Below, one piece after another: positions 18,124 through 27,149 of a DNA stretch of 64,000 nucleotides. The notes beneath the pieces are model-generated. The model was not told the origin of the DNA. It ran no database searches and worked only from the letters and a program-made list of their open reading frames with translations. Origin of the DNA: Deltaproteobacteria bacterium (GTDB taxonomy: Bacteria > Bdellovibrionota_B > Oligoflexia > Oligoflexales > Bog-1112); the NCBI GenBank assembly GCA_020635195.1, contig JACKAG010000009.1:19421-83420 (forward strand). The letters run 5' to 3'. A program made the translations under genes and the position numbers. Numbering within the stretch: the first letter of the stretch is position 1; the number at the start of each line of letters is the position of its first letter.

Positions 18124-18197
18124 TAGCTGGCCCTGTGGCGATCTCCCAGCTATATACCGGAGGGTGCCTTATCGTCCCAAGAAGGGAGCGAGGCGCC
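18124..18197 (+). ncRNA. Candidate structured leader RNA upstream of dedA
   Basis: Two adjacent stems can form. TAGCTGG (18124-18130) pairs with CCAGCTA (18146-18152). GGTGCCT (18163-18169) pairs with AGGCGCC (18191-18197) with one G-U pair, enclosing a second helix TCCC/GGGA (18175-18178 with 18184-18187). The region is GC-richer than the AT-rich sequence just upstream and ends 37 bases before the dedA ATG. No T run follows. It does not match any riboswitch consensus I know. Confidence 0.4.
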
Positions 18198-18234
18198 AGA
18201 ATGTCAACTTCCAGACCTGAGTTAAGCAAATCAC

Positions 18235-18855
18235 ATGAAACTTATCATTGAACTTCTGAATCATCTGACACCATATGGCCATCTTGGTTATTTCATTATG
18301 TTTGCCATACTTCTGGCTTGTGGATTTGGCTTTCCGATGCCAGAAGATGTCATCCTGATCAGTGGCGGTATCCTGGCCTCTCGTGGCGTCACAGACTTCT
18401 TTATGACCTTTGTCGTCTGCATGCTTGGTGTTCTGATAGGAGATGGTATCGTCTTCTCGATTGGCAGAAAGATGGGTCCTAAAATACGGGAAACCAGAAT
18501 TTTTCGCAAAATTATGCATACGAACCGGGAAGCTCAGGTCAGCCGATGGTTTACCAGATATGGCGATAAAGTCATTTTCTTTGCAAGATTTGCCCCTGGT
18601 CTTAGAATGCCTTTATTTATGACAGCCGGGATGTATCAGGTTTCTTTCTGGAAGTTTTTCTTTCTGGATGGATTCGCTGCACTGATTTCAGTTCCTGTAT
18701 GGATCTGGATTGGTTATGTTTTTGGTGCGAATCTGGAGCTCCTCGAAGAAAAAATGAAACAGTTTCAGATCGGTATTTATTCGGTGCTTGCTGCTGTGCT
18801 CGTACTGATTCTGGCATTTTGGTATGTTAAGAAAAAGTTTAAACCTTCGATCTGA
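18235..18855 (+). CDS. DedA family inner-membrane protein
   Basis: 206 residues with 4-5 hydrophobic segments. The signature of the DedA/VTT fold is clear: ACGFGFPMPEDVILISGG near the N-terminus and FFARFAPGLRMPLFMTAGM (family F.gRF.Pg.R....l.aG). DedA proteins are implicated in membrane-lipid (undecaprenyl phosphate or phosphatidylethanolamine) flipping and envelope integrity. The ATG has no strong ribosome binding site. A structured leader lies directly upstream. Confidence 0.88.
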   Translation: MKLIIELLNHLTPYGHLGYFIMFAILLACGFGFPMPEDVILISGGILASRGVTDFFMTFVVCMLGVLIGDGIVFSIGRKMGPKIRETRIFRKIMHTNREAQVSRWFTRYGDKVIFFARFAPGLRMPLFMTAGMYQVSFWKFFFLDGFAALISVPVWIWIGYVFGANLELLEEKMKQFQIGIYSVLAAVLVLILAFWYVKKKFKPSI

Positions 18856-18867
18856 AAAGAACATTCT

Positions 18868-18893
18868 ATGATGATCATCCTGATGATCATCAT
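18868..18893. repeat. 12-bp inverted repeat after dedA
   Basis: ATGATGATCATC (18868-18879) and GATGATCATCAT (18882-18893) are perfect reverse complements with 2 bases between. It begins 13 bases after the dedA stop. No T tract follows on either strand, so it may be a hairpin stabilising the mRNA end or an operator for the next gene. Confidence 0.6.
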
Positions 18894-18939
18894 ACCAGAT
18901 AGAACCATACAAATACATAGTCTCACGCTGGAGTGATTC

Positions 18940-20370
18940 ATGAGATACACAACTTTTTTTATCTTATTATATATTCTTACCGGATGTCGCTTATTTAACA
19001 GTGCGGAAACAAGAAATGAACATGAAAACACGATTAAAGATAATATTTCTGATACCCTTCCTGCGACATCAGGAAATTTTGATGAGGAATTTGTTGATAT
19101 AAGTCAGTTGAACGATGCAGCTCTGAAGAATTACAGACTTTGTTCAGAGAGTGAATTTGAGCCCCTTGATAAAAACATCAGTTATTTTCTTCTGAAAGAA
19201 AAAGCCAGAAATCGTACAATTCATTCAAAAGAAGAGCTTGCCCAGCTTGTCTCGTCGATTATTCAATCCAACAAAATCAATTCTGGTTTTTTGCTGGCCT
19301 ACGAAACAAATTCGTTGCAATCAGCTAGCCCTGAATTTCCAAGGCTTATCCGATTTACCTCCACCGATTCAGATTATCGGAATAAAGATATTCATTCTGC
19401 TTATAACGGAGAACCTTCCACGCCTCTTTCATGGATCAGATCAACAGACCCTGTCAGCTTTATCATTGCATTTAGCGGTTTTGAAGGTGAAGATCTGATC
19501 GAAATACTCGAGTTTAATGAAAAACATCAGAGATTTTGTGCCAGAATTATCAAGATTGAGGATCAAAAGATTATTTTCAAAGATCATCCGCAGTCTTGTG
19601 TCAGATGCCACAGAGATGACCTCAGACCAAATTGGGAAGGATATCCACTCTGGCCAGGTTTTTTTGGGTCTATGCTTTTCAACCAGGATAAAGAGTCATA
19701 TGAATACCAAATGTGGAAAACTTTTTATGAAAAAGAGCATACCGATGATATTTATGCGTCTGTAAATTTAAAACCCAAAAAAAACATACTCCTTAATGAG
19801 AATGGATCATATACTGAATCAGAGTCTATGTATCCGATTGACAACGAGTTCTTCTCAGGTCATGTTCAGTATACAAATTTTTTCAGAATTGCCAGAATAC
19901 TCAAAGAAGAAAAAAGTAATGAATCCTATCGCTATGCTATATTAGCCGCATTATCAGGCTGTCCGGACATAGAAACATATCTTCCTGCTCATATCAGAGA
20001 ACAGCATACAAAAACGCTTGCAGAAATAACAAAAGAAACAACATCCCTTATTAAAACAGATATAAAAGATCGTCTGGAACGCATAAAACCTTACGCAGAT
20101 AGATCGAAGCCTTATCCCAACCCTGGTTTTACCGACGAAGAATCTGTTGATGCTATTAGTGCTTTTCGCTACCTAATGGAATACAGAAAACATCCTGTTT
20201 CGCTGGATCTTCTTAGCCTTTCTTTCAAAGGAAATCCTTATTCATTTAAAAATTATACACTTACAATACATGACATCGTTCATTATTATGCATTCCTCTT
20301 ACAAGAAGAGATAGGCCCCTTTGAAGATCGCTGTTCCTTACTAAAAGATAAAAGCCTTCAGAATTTCTGA
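18940..20370 (+). CDS. Lipoprotein with a CxxCH haem-attachment motif
   Basis: 476 residues. Lipoprotein signal FFILLYILTGC at the N-terminus. A single CVRCH motif (Cys220, Cys223, His224) lies in SCVRCHRDDLRPNWEGYPLWPG, consistent with covalent c-type haem attachment in the periplasm. The protein is far larger than a simple cytochrome c and the rest has no domain I can name. GGAG lies upstream of the ATG. An electron-transfer or redox-sensing role at the envelope is inference; one motif alone can also occur by chance. Confidence 0.65.
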   Translation: MRYTTFFILLYILTGCRLFNSAETRNEHENTIKDNISDTLPATSGNFDEEFVDISQLNDAALKNYRLCSESEFEPLDKNISYFLLKEKARNRTIHSKEELAQLVSSIIQSNKINSGFLLAYETNSLQSASPEFPRLIRFTSTDSDYRNKDIHSAYNGEPSTPLSWIRSTDPVSFIIAFSGFEGEDLIEILEFNEKHQRFCARIIKIEDQKIIFKDHPQSCVRCHRDDLRPNWEGYPLWPGFFGSMLFNQDKESYEYQMWKTFYEKEHTDDIYASVNLKPKKNILLNENGSYTESESMYPIDNEFFSGHVQYTNFFRIARILKEEKSNESYRYAILAALSGCPDIETYLPAHIREQHTKTLAEITKETTSLIKTDIKDRLERIKPYADRSKPYPNPGFTDEESVDAISAFRYLMEYRKHPVSLDLLSLSFKGNPYSFKNYTLTIHDIVHYYAFLLQEEIGPFEDRCSLLKDKSLQNF

Positions 20371-20605
20371 CAAAGGATTCCACTATATTTTCATTACTCT
20401 TACAATGACCAGGAATATTTTTCCCTGATCATTCCTTTTAAAATTGGATCAGTTCGCCATCATTTCACAAATCCACTAAAATAGACACAGAACTACAAGT
20501 AATTTTTCTTATTCTGACTATGACACTTTATAATTTATAATATAATATCAACAATTTGTAATCCAAAGATTCTGGGTGCATCTACATCAGGAAAAGGGCC
20601 ATAAG

Positions 20606-22561
20606 TTGATATCGGACTTCAAAAGCCTTCTTACGATAATTAAAAATCATCCAAATTTTCAGCAATTTTCTGTGACATATCAGAATAATTCAGCTCTTAT
20701 GATAGCAAAAGAACAGTTTAGTCTTCTGGTCGTTAATTGCCATGACTGGCAGAATACAGAGTCCATGAATGAGTATATTGGATCGCCAGCAGATCATGTA
20801 ACCTTTATCATCTGCGCCGGAACAACAGATGAGCTCAGTCAGATTTCTGACTGTGATCACAGTGCCGCCTATGCACATAAATTATCTTTACCTGCATCTC
20901 CGGATGAAATTCGCATCAATCTGGACAATCTCTTCAGGCTTCAGGATCTTCTGCTCCGTTCTCACACAGAAAAATATAAAATTATTAAATCATCAGAAGA
21001 AGTTAAATACGTTCTCTCTGTCTCCAGAGAACTCAATGGTGTCAGAGATATTCCAAAATTGTTAAACCTGATCCTGAAAAAAGCCAGAGAGGTCACTTCC
21101 GCAGATGCCGGATCTGTTTATACGCTGGATGTTCCCGATGGAGGATCTGTTCTGGATGGAACTCTCAAATTCAGGTTCACCCAGAACGATTCTGTTCAGC
21201 AGAATCTTGCAGAATTCGCGCTGCCTATCAGCGACAAATCCATCGTCGGAAATGCAGTTATCCACGGCAAAGCGATTCGCATCCCTGATCTGTACGACCT
21301 GGAAAGTGATCATGCTTTAAATCCATTCGGCGTGTCTCACGATCGTTCATGGGATAAAAAAACCGGTTACGAGTCACATTCCATGCTTACTGTCCCTATG
21401 TTTGATATTTCTCATTCCACGATTGGTGTCATTCAGCTGATTAACTGCAAGAGAAACAGTCATAGTAAACTGCTTTCTCCTGATGATTTCAAAAGAGAAG
21501 TGATCCCATTTGGTGATGAACACCTTGAATATGCTATGATTGTAGCCCAGCAGGCAGGTATTGCACTTGAAAATGCAAAAATGCAGGATGATATCTATCA
21601 GTTATTTGATAGTTTTGTGAATGCATCGGTTTCTGCAATAGAGATCCGGGATCCGACTACCAGCGGTCACTCTCACAGAGTTGCGACGCTGACCATGAAG
21701 CTGGCAGAAACTGTCAACAGAACTCAGCATGGGCCCTATGCAAAAACACAGTTTAATGATGATCAGATGCTGGAAATTAAATACGCTTCTCTATTACATG
21801 ATTTTGGAAAACTTGGAGTCAGGGAACATGTTCTGACCAAAGCAAAAAAACTGTATCCTGATGAGTTCCGGATGATCCGGGAGCGTTTTTCTCTGATCCG
21901 ATCCTGCATTGAAAATGAATTTTTAAAAAAGCAGATTGAGATTCTCAGGTATCCAGAAAAATACCCTATGGATATTGCTTTTGAAGATTTTGAACAGGAA
22001 CGTGACCGAAAACTCCGGGAGCTGGAAGATTTTTATCGTTTTATATCTGAAGCCAATGAACCAACCGTTCTGGAACAGGGAGGCTTTGAACTTCTCAGGG
22101 ATATTGCAAACTGCTCCTTTCATGACCCTGTTATGGGAAAAAGACCCTATCTTCTTTCAGGAGAACTGAAAGCTCTGTCTGTTTCCCGCGGATCTCTGAC
22201 AGCTGAAGAGTTCAGCGAAATTCAGAGCCATGTCACTCATACCTATGAATTTCTCAGAACGATACCTTGGGGATCAAGACTGAGCAATGTCCCTCAAATT
22301 GCAGCAAAACATCATGAAAAACTTGATGGTTCAGGATATCCGACAGGCGCGGCAACAGAAGACATCCCGGTCCAGTCGCGGATTATGACCATCGCAGATA
22401 TTTATGATGCTCTGACGGCATCGGACAGACCTTATAAAAAATCAGTCCCTTCTCAGCATGCTCTTGATATTCTGATGATGGAAGTTCAGAGCGGAAAGGT
22501 CGATGCCGAGCTGTATCGACTATTCACAGAAGCAAAAATTTATCAAATGTTACACCAATAA
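20606..22561 (+). CDS. GAF/HD-GYP domain protein, probable cyclic-di-GMP phosphodiesterase
   Basis: About 651 residues. Residues ~1-120 resemble a degenerate receiver. A GAF sensor domain follows (LNLILKKAREVTSADAGSVY ... IGVIQLINC ... AQQAGIALENA), then an HD-GYP domain with LLHDFGKLG and HHEKLDGSGYPTG. HD-GYP enzymes hydrolyse c-di-GMP. About 110 residues are inserted between HD and the HVTHTYEFL segment (contains EANEPTVLEQGG). I chose TTG 20606, which has AAAGGG 7 bases upstream; a GTG at 20576 is the alternative. TATAAT-like sequence near 20528 may be the promoter. Confidence 0.88.
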   Translation: MISDFKSLLTIIKNHPNFQQFSVTYQNNSALMIAKEQFSLLVVNCHDWQNTESMNEYIGSPADHVTFIICAGTTDELSQISDCDHSAAYAHKLSLPASPDEIRINLDNLFRLQDLLLRSHTEKYKIIKSSEEVKYVLSVSRELNGVRDIPKLLNLILKKAREVTSADAGSVYTLDVPDGGSVLDGTLKFRFTQNDSVQQNLAEFALPISDKSIVGNAVIHGKAIRIPDLYDLESDHALNPFGVSHDRSWDKKTGYESHSMLTVPMFDISHSTIGVIQLINCKRNSHSKLLSPDDFKREVIPFGDEHLEYAMIVAQQAGIALENAKMQDDIYQLFDSFVNASVSAIEIRDPTTSGHSHRVATLTMKLAETVNRTQHGPYAKTQFNDDQMLEIKYASLLHDFGKLGVREHVLTKAKKLYPDEFRMIRERFSLIRSCIENEFLKKQIEILRYPEKYPMDIAFEDFEQERDRKLRELEDFYRFISEANEPTVLEQGGFELLRDIANCSFHDPVMGKRPYLLSGELKALSVSRGSLTAEEFSEIQSHVTHTYEFLRTIPWGSRLSNVPQIAAKHHEKLDGSGYPTGAATEDIPVQSRIMTIADIYDALTASDRPYKKSVPSQHALDILMMEVQSGKVDAELYRLFTEAKIYQMLHQ

Positions 22562-22630
22562 AGAAACTAAAATTATAACGACATAAAGAAATGTCCACCT
22601 GACGTAAATTTCAACAAACAACACATCGGA

Positions 22631-23098
22631 TCAGGCCCCGACAGGACTCGAACCAAAATCAAAGCCATTCAGATCAAGACGCGGAATCTCATCGCTTTGC
22701 ATATGCTTCTGGACCTGTGCGCACGTCTTCGATGAAGCCTCCGGAGTTTTTACTGTGTTCTGTGTACAGGACAAATCCTTTAACGCAATCTGAGAAGATT
22801 CAGGCTGTCTGCTCTCAACGGGTTGAGCAAGATCTCTGCTTTCCGCTTCAGACAGATGCTGAATGCCCAGCGCTCCCGGACTGTCAGATTCCAGAGAAAC
22901 AGCTCCACGAATGATCAGCTCCCGGATCAGCTCATGCCCGACAACAAAACGCAGGTGCCCGACACGAACCGGCTCCCGCTTGCTTAACAGGTGAATCAGA
23001 TGATGTTCAAAGGGATTTTCCATGGATAGTCTGATTGCAAATGAAAACCCTTCCTTATCATCTGCCTCATGGACAGAGCGTGCCTGAGAAGCTGTCAT
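22631..23098 (-). CDS. ParR-like ribbon-helix-helix protein, partner of the actin-like gene
   Basis: 155 residues. The N-terminal ~60 (FSFAIRLSMENPFEHHLIHLL ... LIRELIIRGAV) fit the pattern of ParR/CopG ribbon-helix-helix proteins: a strand with alternating hydrophobics, a D/E/H-rich turn, and a helix ending IREL..RGA. The C-terminal ~90 are polar, Ser/Gln-rich and probably disordered, as is common for ParR tails that contact ParM. It starts 20 bases after the actin-like gene on the same strand, the order of plasmid parM-parR. The family call is my pattern reading. Confidence 0.5.
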   Translation of the reverse strand: MTASQARSVHEADDKEGFSFAIRLSMENPFEHHLIHLLSKREPVRVGHLRFVVGHELIRELIIRGAVSLESDSPGALGIQHLSEAESRDLAQPVESRQPESSQIALKDLSCTQNTVKTPEASSKTCAQVQKHMQSDEIPRLDLNGFDFGSSPVGA

Positions 23099-23118
23099 TC
23101 TTCTTGTCTCTCATCCCT

Positions 23119-24153
23119 CTAATGTTTTCTGATCACCTGACACACCGTATGACAGTTGCCAAGATCCACAACAAGAGTATCTCCCTTCAGATCATCGCGT
23201 GAGTTTGCCAGAACAGAATAACCAATCGCCGCACTCATCAGAGCCAGCTTTTCATCCGCCTGTCTGAAGTGAAAACCGGATTTTTCAGCAAAGGAAGCAA
23301 TCACTTCTGCTATGGGATGATACAAAGAGCCGCCACCAGTCAGACAGAAGGTGATACGATTGCCGACCTGAGCAGCCATATGCTCGGATAAACGCGGGGC
23401 AAGGATATTTTCTGCATATTCATATAAGGCTGCATCTGCGATCTGTTTACGGGTTTCGAGGCTGATCTCTCCACCTGCACCATATAAAAAGGAATTCGTG
23501 TTCTGCTGGTATGAGTCCCGAAGCAAGCTGTCATACCAGGCATCAGAGCCTCCGGAATCCGGCTCTCTTGGAGAAAGGTGCTTCAGCATGTTTTTAAAAA
23601 TCATTGCGGCACGGCGCATACCCAGACGCTGATCACCAATCAGTGTTTCCAGCGCAGGTTTACCATTTTTAAGCAGGATAATCCCTTCTATGGTTCCGAA
23701 GCCGACAGATACCACAAACATTTCTTCATCAAGACCCAGGTAAGTCCTGATGCCATAGGCATGTGCAATCGCTTCATAGACAGACCAGATCGCGGCAAAA
23801 CCAATAATTTTCGGTCCGGTGGGCGTCTCAAGAGAAAATGTTTTGCCCGAAAATCGGTTCAGAATTTTCTGATTAGCCAGCAGGGTCGATTCAGGGCTAC
23901 CACAAACAAGGTTCACAACACCTTCAACACCAGCCTGCTGAGCAGCCGATAGCAGAAACAGAATCCATTGCTCATCATCTGCCATCAGGTTGAGCTTTTT
24001 ATGTCCTGTAAGACGCTGCTGGCGGACCGTCTCACCAAACACATGCCGCTTTCCATCCATTCCGAACTGAACCGGCTGATCGGTATCACACCAGCTGCTA
24101 CCAGGAATGCTGGCCAGAATCGAAGGAAATGACTTAAATTCGTTAAGATCCAT
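23119..24153 (-). CDS. Actin-like (ParM-type) ATPase, apparently circularly permuted
   Basis: 344 residues from ATG 24153 (AGG 5 bases upstream; a GTG at 24159 is also in frame). Actin-fold signatures are present: VVSVGFGTIEGIIL in the middle (phosphate-2 position, with Ser in place of the usual Asp) and CLTGGGSLYHPIAEVI (adenosine motif). The phosphate-1 strand that normally opens the protein (DxGxxxT) is absent from the N-terminus, which begins directly with FKSFPSIL. Instead LVVDLGNCHTVCQV occurs at the extreme C-terminus (Asp about 14 residues from the end). This suggests a circular permutation of the first hairpin. Forms a pair with the ParR-like gene. Likely a filament-forming segregation or cytoskeletal ATPase (inference). 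Confidence 0.7.
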   Translation of the reverse strand: MDLNEFKSFPSILASIPGSSWCDTDQPVQFGMDGKRHVFGETVRQQRLTGHKKLNLMADDEQWILFLLSAAQQAGVEGVVNLVCGSPESTLLANQKILNRFSGKTFSLETPTGPKIIGFAAIWSVYEAIAHAYGIRTYLGLDEEMFVVSVGFGTIEGIILLKNGKPALETLIGDQRLGMRRAAMIFKNMLKHLSPREPDSGGSDAWYDSLLRDSYQQNTNSFLYGAGGEISLETRKQIADAALYEYAENILAPRLSEHMAAQVGNRITFCLTGGGSLYHPIAEVIASFAEKSGFHFRQADEKLALMSAAIGYSVLANSRDDLKGDTLVVDLGNCHTVCQVIRKH

Positions 24154-24364
24154 ATTCACCTGCTTCCGTTATTTGTGTTAACATGCCGACCGCCAGAAAC
24201 AAAAGGAATCCGTGACAGAGCCTGGCAGCAGCAAAAATCATGTCTTCTCAGGCGGGCTGCCTGAATATATCAGCGGGTAGACTTATATGATTCCTTTACC
24301 AGGCACAAGCAGTTAGTGGCTCTCTCAGAGAGAGTTCTCATATTAAAAGTTAAGGAAAGATCCT

Positions 24365-25267
24365 TTGGTCATCACAGATTCCGGACAGCAGGCGCCGACA
24401 CTTTATGTGATCGCAACTCCGATTGGTAACCTTGCTGATTTCAGTCAAAGGGCCCTTGAAACCCTGAAGAGCGTTGATCTTATTGCCGCTGAAGACACCA
24501 GACACACGGGAAAACTTCTTGAACAGTCAGGCGTCCGTTATAAAAAACTTATCAGCTATCATGATCATAATGAAGAACAACGGGCACAGTCTCTTGTAAA
24601 GGAAATGCTGGAAAAAAGCCTTCAGGTCGGACTCGTCAGTGATGCCGGCACTCCCTGTATCTCTGATCCCGGATTTCGACTGGTCTCACTGGCCCATCAG
24701 AAAAAGATCCGGGTCGTCCCTGTCCCGGGAGCCTGTGCCATGGCCGCACTGGTCTCTGCTTCAGGTCTTCCTTCTGACAGACTCCTTTTTACCGGATTTC
24801 TGCCTGCAAAAAAGAAGGCTCTCGAAGACGAAATTCTGTCATGGAAATCTGTCAGAGCTTCCATTGTCTTTTACGAATCTGCCCGCAGGATACAGACGAG
24901 TACGGAACTGATCTGTCGTCATTTCCCGGAGGGCCATCTCGCATTTGGTCGTGAGATAAGTAAACTTTTTGAAGAAATCCAGGTGATTCACACACAAGAG
25001 GCCGGCTTGTGGCTGAAGCAGCATGAAAACCTTCGCGGGGAGTTTGTGGTCATGTTATCTGCAGCACATGATCAGAATGGAAAGCAGGCGAATCCGGAGC
25101 AACTAAAAGAGCTGGTCTTATCTTTGTGTCTCAGACACCCAGATCTTTCACAGAAAGATCTGCTTGAAAAAATTCAATCATCCGGAGTTACAGCAAGAAA
25201 AACAGCACTCTATCAGATACTCCTGGAAGTCAGGAAAGAAATTTCAGAAAAAGATCAAAAACTATAG
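24365..25267 (+). CDS. rsmI: 16S rRNA (cytidine-1402 2'-O) methyltransferase RsmI
   Basis: 300 residues. All family boxes are visible: LYVIATPIGNLADF, AAEDTRHTGKLLEQSG, YHDHNE, LVSDAGTPCISDPG and VPGACAMAALVSASGL. RsmI methylates C1402 of 16S rRNA with S-adenosylmethionine. The start is a TTG, supported by AAGGA 8 bases upstream; no closer ATG keeps the N-terminal strand. It is followed by glnS on the same strand after 172 bases. Confidence 0.95.
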   Translation: MVITDSGQQAPTLYVIATPIGNLADFSQRALETLKSVDLIAAEDTRHTGKLLEQSGVRYKKLISYHDHNEEQRAQSLVKEMLEKSLQVGLVSDAGTPCISDPGFRLVSLAHQKKIRVVPVPGACAMAALVSASGLPSDRLLFTGFLPAKKKALEDEILSWKSVRASIVFYESARRIQTSTELICRHFPEGHLAFGREISKLFEEIQVIHTQEAGLWLKQHENLRGEFVVMLSAAHDQNGKQANPEQLKELVLSLCLRHPDLSQKDLLEKIQSSGVTARKTALYQILLEVRKEISEKDQKL

Positions 25268-25439
25268 GCACAGTCCGAGAGCCTTCATAGCGACACGAAG
25301 AATCAGCTCTAACTCTGAAAATCCAGCTGGTTTCCTGCCTGCAAATATGCTATTCTCCTTGTCCAGTCTTGCCCGACTCGCTGCTCGTAAGCGGCAGTTA
25401 ATGTCCGGTCTTATACAGAACAAATTAAAGGAAGCAGTC

Positions 25440-27149
25440 ATGTCTGAAGGCCATCATGAGGCCCCCTCTGTCAGTGGCGGTAATTTTATTGAAAATATCA
25501 TAGCCGAAGATCTCAGGACACAGAAACATCAGGGAAAAATACAAACACGCTTCCCACCTGAGCCAAACGGCTATCTTCATATTGGCCACGCACGATCTGT
25601 TTGCCTCAATTTCGGTATCGCACAAACCTATAAGGGAGGTCTATGCAACCTCCGCTTTGATGATACCAATCCAGAAAAAGAGGACATCGAATATCAGAAT
25701 TCCATTATGGAGGATATACGGTGGCTGGGTTTTGACTGGGGTGAGCGTTTATTTCATGCTTCCGATTATTATGAAAAGTTTTTTCAGTTTGCCGTTGAAC
25801 TGATCAGAAAAGGACTGGCATACGTATGCGACCTGTCAGCCGAACGTATCCGGGAGACACGTGGAACCTTAACCGAGTCAGGAAGCCATAGCCCATACCG
25901 GGACAGAACTGTGGATGAAAATCTCCTGCTCTTCAACCAGATGCGAGAAGGGCATTTTCGTGATGGAGAAAAAGTCCTGCGAGCTAAGATTGACATGTCC
26001 TCTGGCAATATAAATATGAGAGACCCGGTCATTTACCGGATTAAAAAGGTCCGGCACCATCGCACAGGCAACGCCTGGTGCATTTACCCTATGTATGACT
26101 TTGCTCACTGTCTCTCGGATTATCTGGAGGGGATCACCCACTCCCTCTGTACTCTTGAGTTCCAGGACCATCGTCCTCTTTATGACTGGTTTATTCAGAA
26201 CCTGGTCCCAGAACCCCACCCCCGACAATATGAATTCGCCCGGCTGAATCTGAACTACACGGTAACCAGTAAGCGAAAACTGAAACAACTGGTGGATGAA
26301 AGGCATGTCCGCGGCTGGGATGACCCCAGATTACCAACGATTTGTGGATTAAGACGGCGGGGCTATACACCGTCAGCGATCCGGACATTCTGTGAGCGTC
26401 TGGGAGTCTCAAAGAAAGAAACCGTGATCGACATGGGAGTACTGGAAGACTGTTTAAGGGATGATCTGAACGCAACAGCAAAACGTGCGATGTGTGTGCT
26501 AAACCCATTAAAAGTCACCATCACTAATTATCCGGAAGGTCAGACAGAAGAATTTAATGTTCGCAATCATCCTAAAGATGATGCGATGGGACGTCGGTCA
26601 TTAGCCTTCTCCAGGCAGATTCTGATTGAGCGAGATGATTTTCTGGACGACCCACCAGCAGGCTACCATCGTCTGGCTCCTGGCAGGGAAGTCCGGCTGA
26701 GATATGGCTATGTCATCAGATGCGATGAAGTTGTCCGGGATGAAGACGGAGAAGCCCTGGAACTGAAATGCACCTATGATCCGGATACAGGCAACGGAAA
26801 AAAGCCCGTCGGGCGCCAGGTCAAAGGAATCATTCACTGGGTATCTGCCGGGAAATCACTGCCTCTGGAAATCAGACTCTATGACCGGCTTTTCAATGTA
26901 CCCTTTCCGACAGCAGAAGAAAAAGAGGGAAGAGATTTCAGGGAGCACCTCAACCCATCATCTCTGCTGAGTCTGCACAAGTGCCGCGGAGAGTGGGCTC
27001 TGAAAGATGCGCTGCCGGGGCAGATTTTTCAGTTTGAAAGGCTTGGTTATTTTTGTATAGACAGCGATTCTTCTGATGAAGAGCATCTGATCTTTAACCG
27101 TTCCGTAACCCTGCGGGATACCTGGCAACAGGAAAACAGCGCACCTTAA
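25440..27149 (+). CDS. glnS: Glutaminyl-tRNA synthetase
   Basis: 569 residues (E. coli 554), class I synthetase charging tRNA-Gln directly. The HIGH motif is in PEPNGYLHIGHAR and the KMSKS equivalent is VTSKRKL (E. coli VMSKRKL). The C-terminal anticodon-binding beta-barrels follow. ATG 25440 has AAAGGAAG upstream; the frame is open back to 25164 but that part overlaps rsmI. Presence of GlnRS suggests the indirect GatCAB route may not be needed for Gln in this organism, though that cannot be tested in the window. Its stop overlaps the convergent lipoprotein gene by 4 bases. Confidence 0.97.
   Translation: MSEGHHEAPSVSGGNFIENIIAEDLRTQKHQGKIQTRFPPEPNGYLHIGHARSVCLNFGIAQTYKGGLCNLRFDDTNPEKEDIEYQNSIMEDIRWLGFDWGERLFHASDYYEKFFQFAVELIRKGLAYVCDLSAERIRETRGTLTESGSHSPYRDRTVDENLLLFNQMREGHFRDGEKVLRAKIDMSSGNINMRDPVIYRIKKVRHHRTGNAWCIYPMYDFAHCLSDYLEGITHSLCTLEFQDHRPLYDWFIQNLVPEPHPRQYEFARLNLNYTVTSKRKLKQLVDERHVRGWDDPRLPTICGLRRRGYTPSAIRTFCERLGVSKKETVIDMGVLEDCLRDDLNATAKRAMCVLNPLKVTITNYPEGQTEEFNVRNHPKDDAMGRRSLAFSRQILIERDDFLDDPPAGYHRLAPGREVRLRYGYVIRCDEVVRDEDGEALELKCTYDPDTGNGKKPVGRQVKGIIHWVSAGKSLPLEIRLYDRLFNVPFPTAEEKEGRDFREHLNPSSLLSLHKCRGEWALKDALPGQIFQFERLGYFCIDSDSSDEEHLIFNRSVTLRDTWQQENSAP

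Noticed and set aside
18000..18234. 6S RNA or SRP RNA gene
   Set aside because: The two-stem structure lacks the long rod with central bubble of 6S RNA and the conserved GGAA/AGCA loop sequence of SRP RNA.
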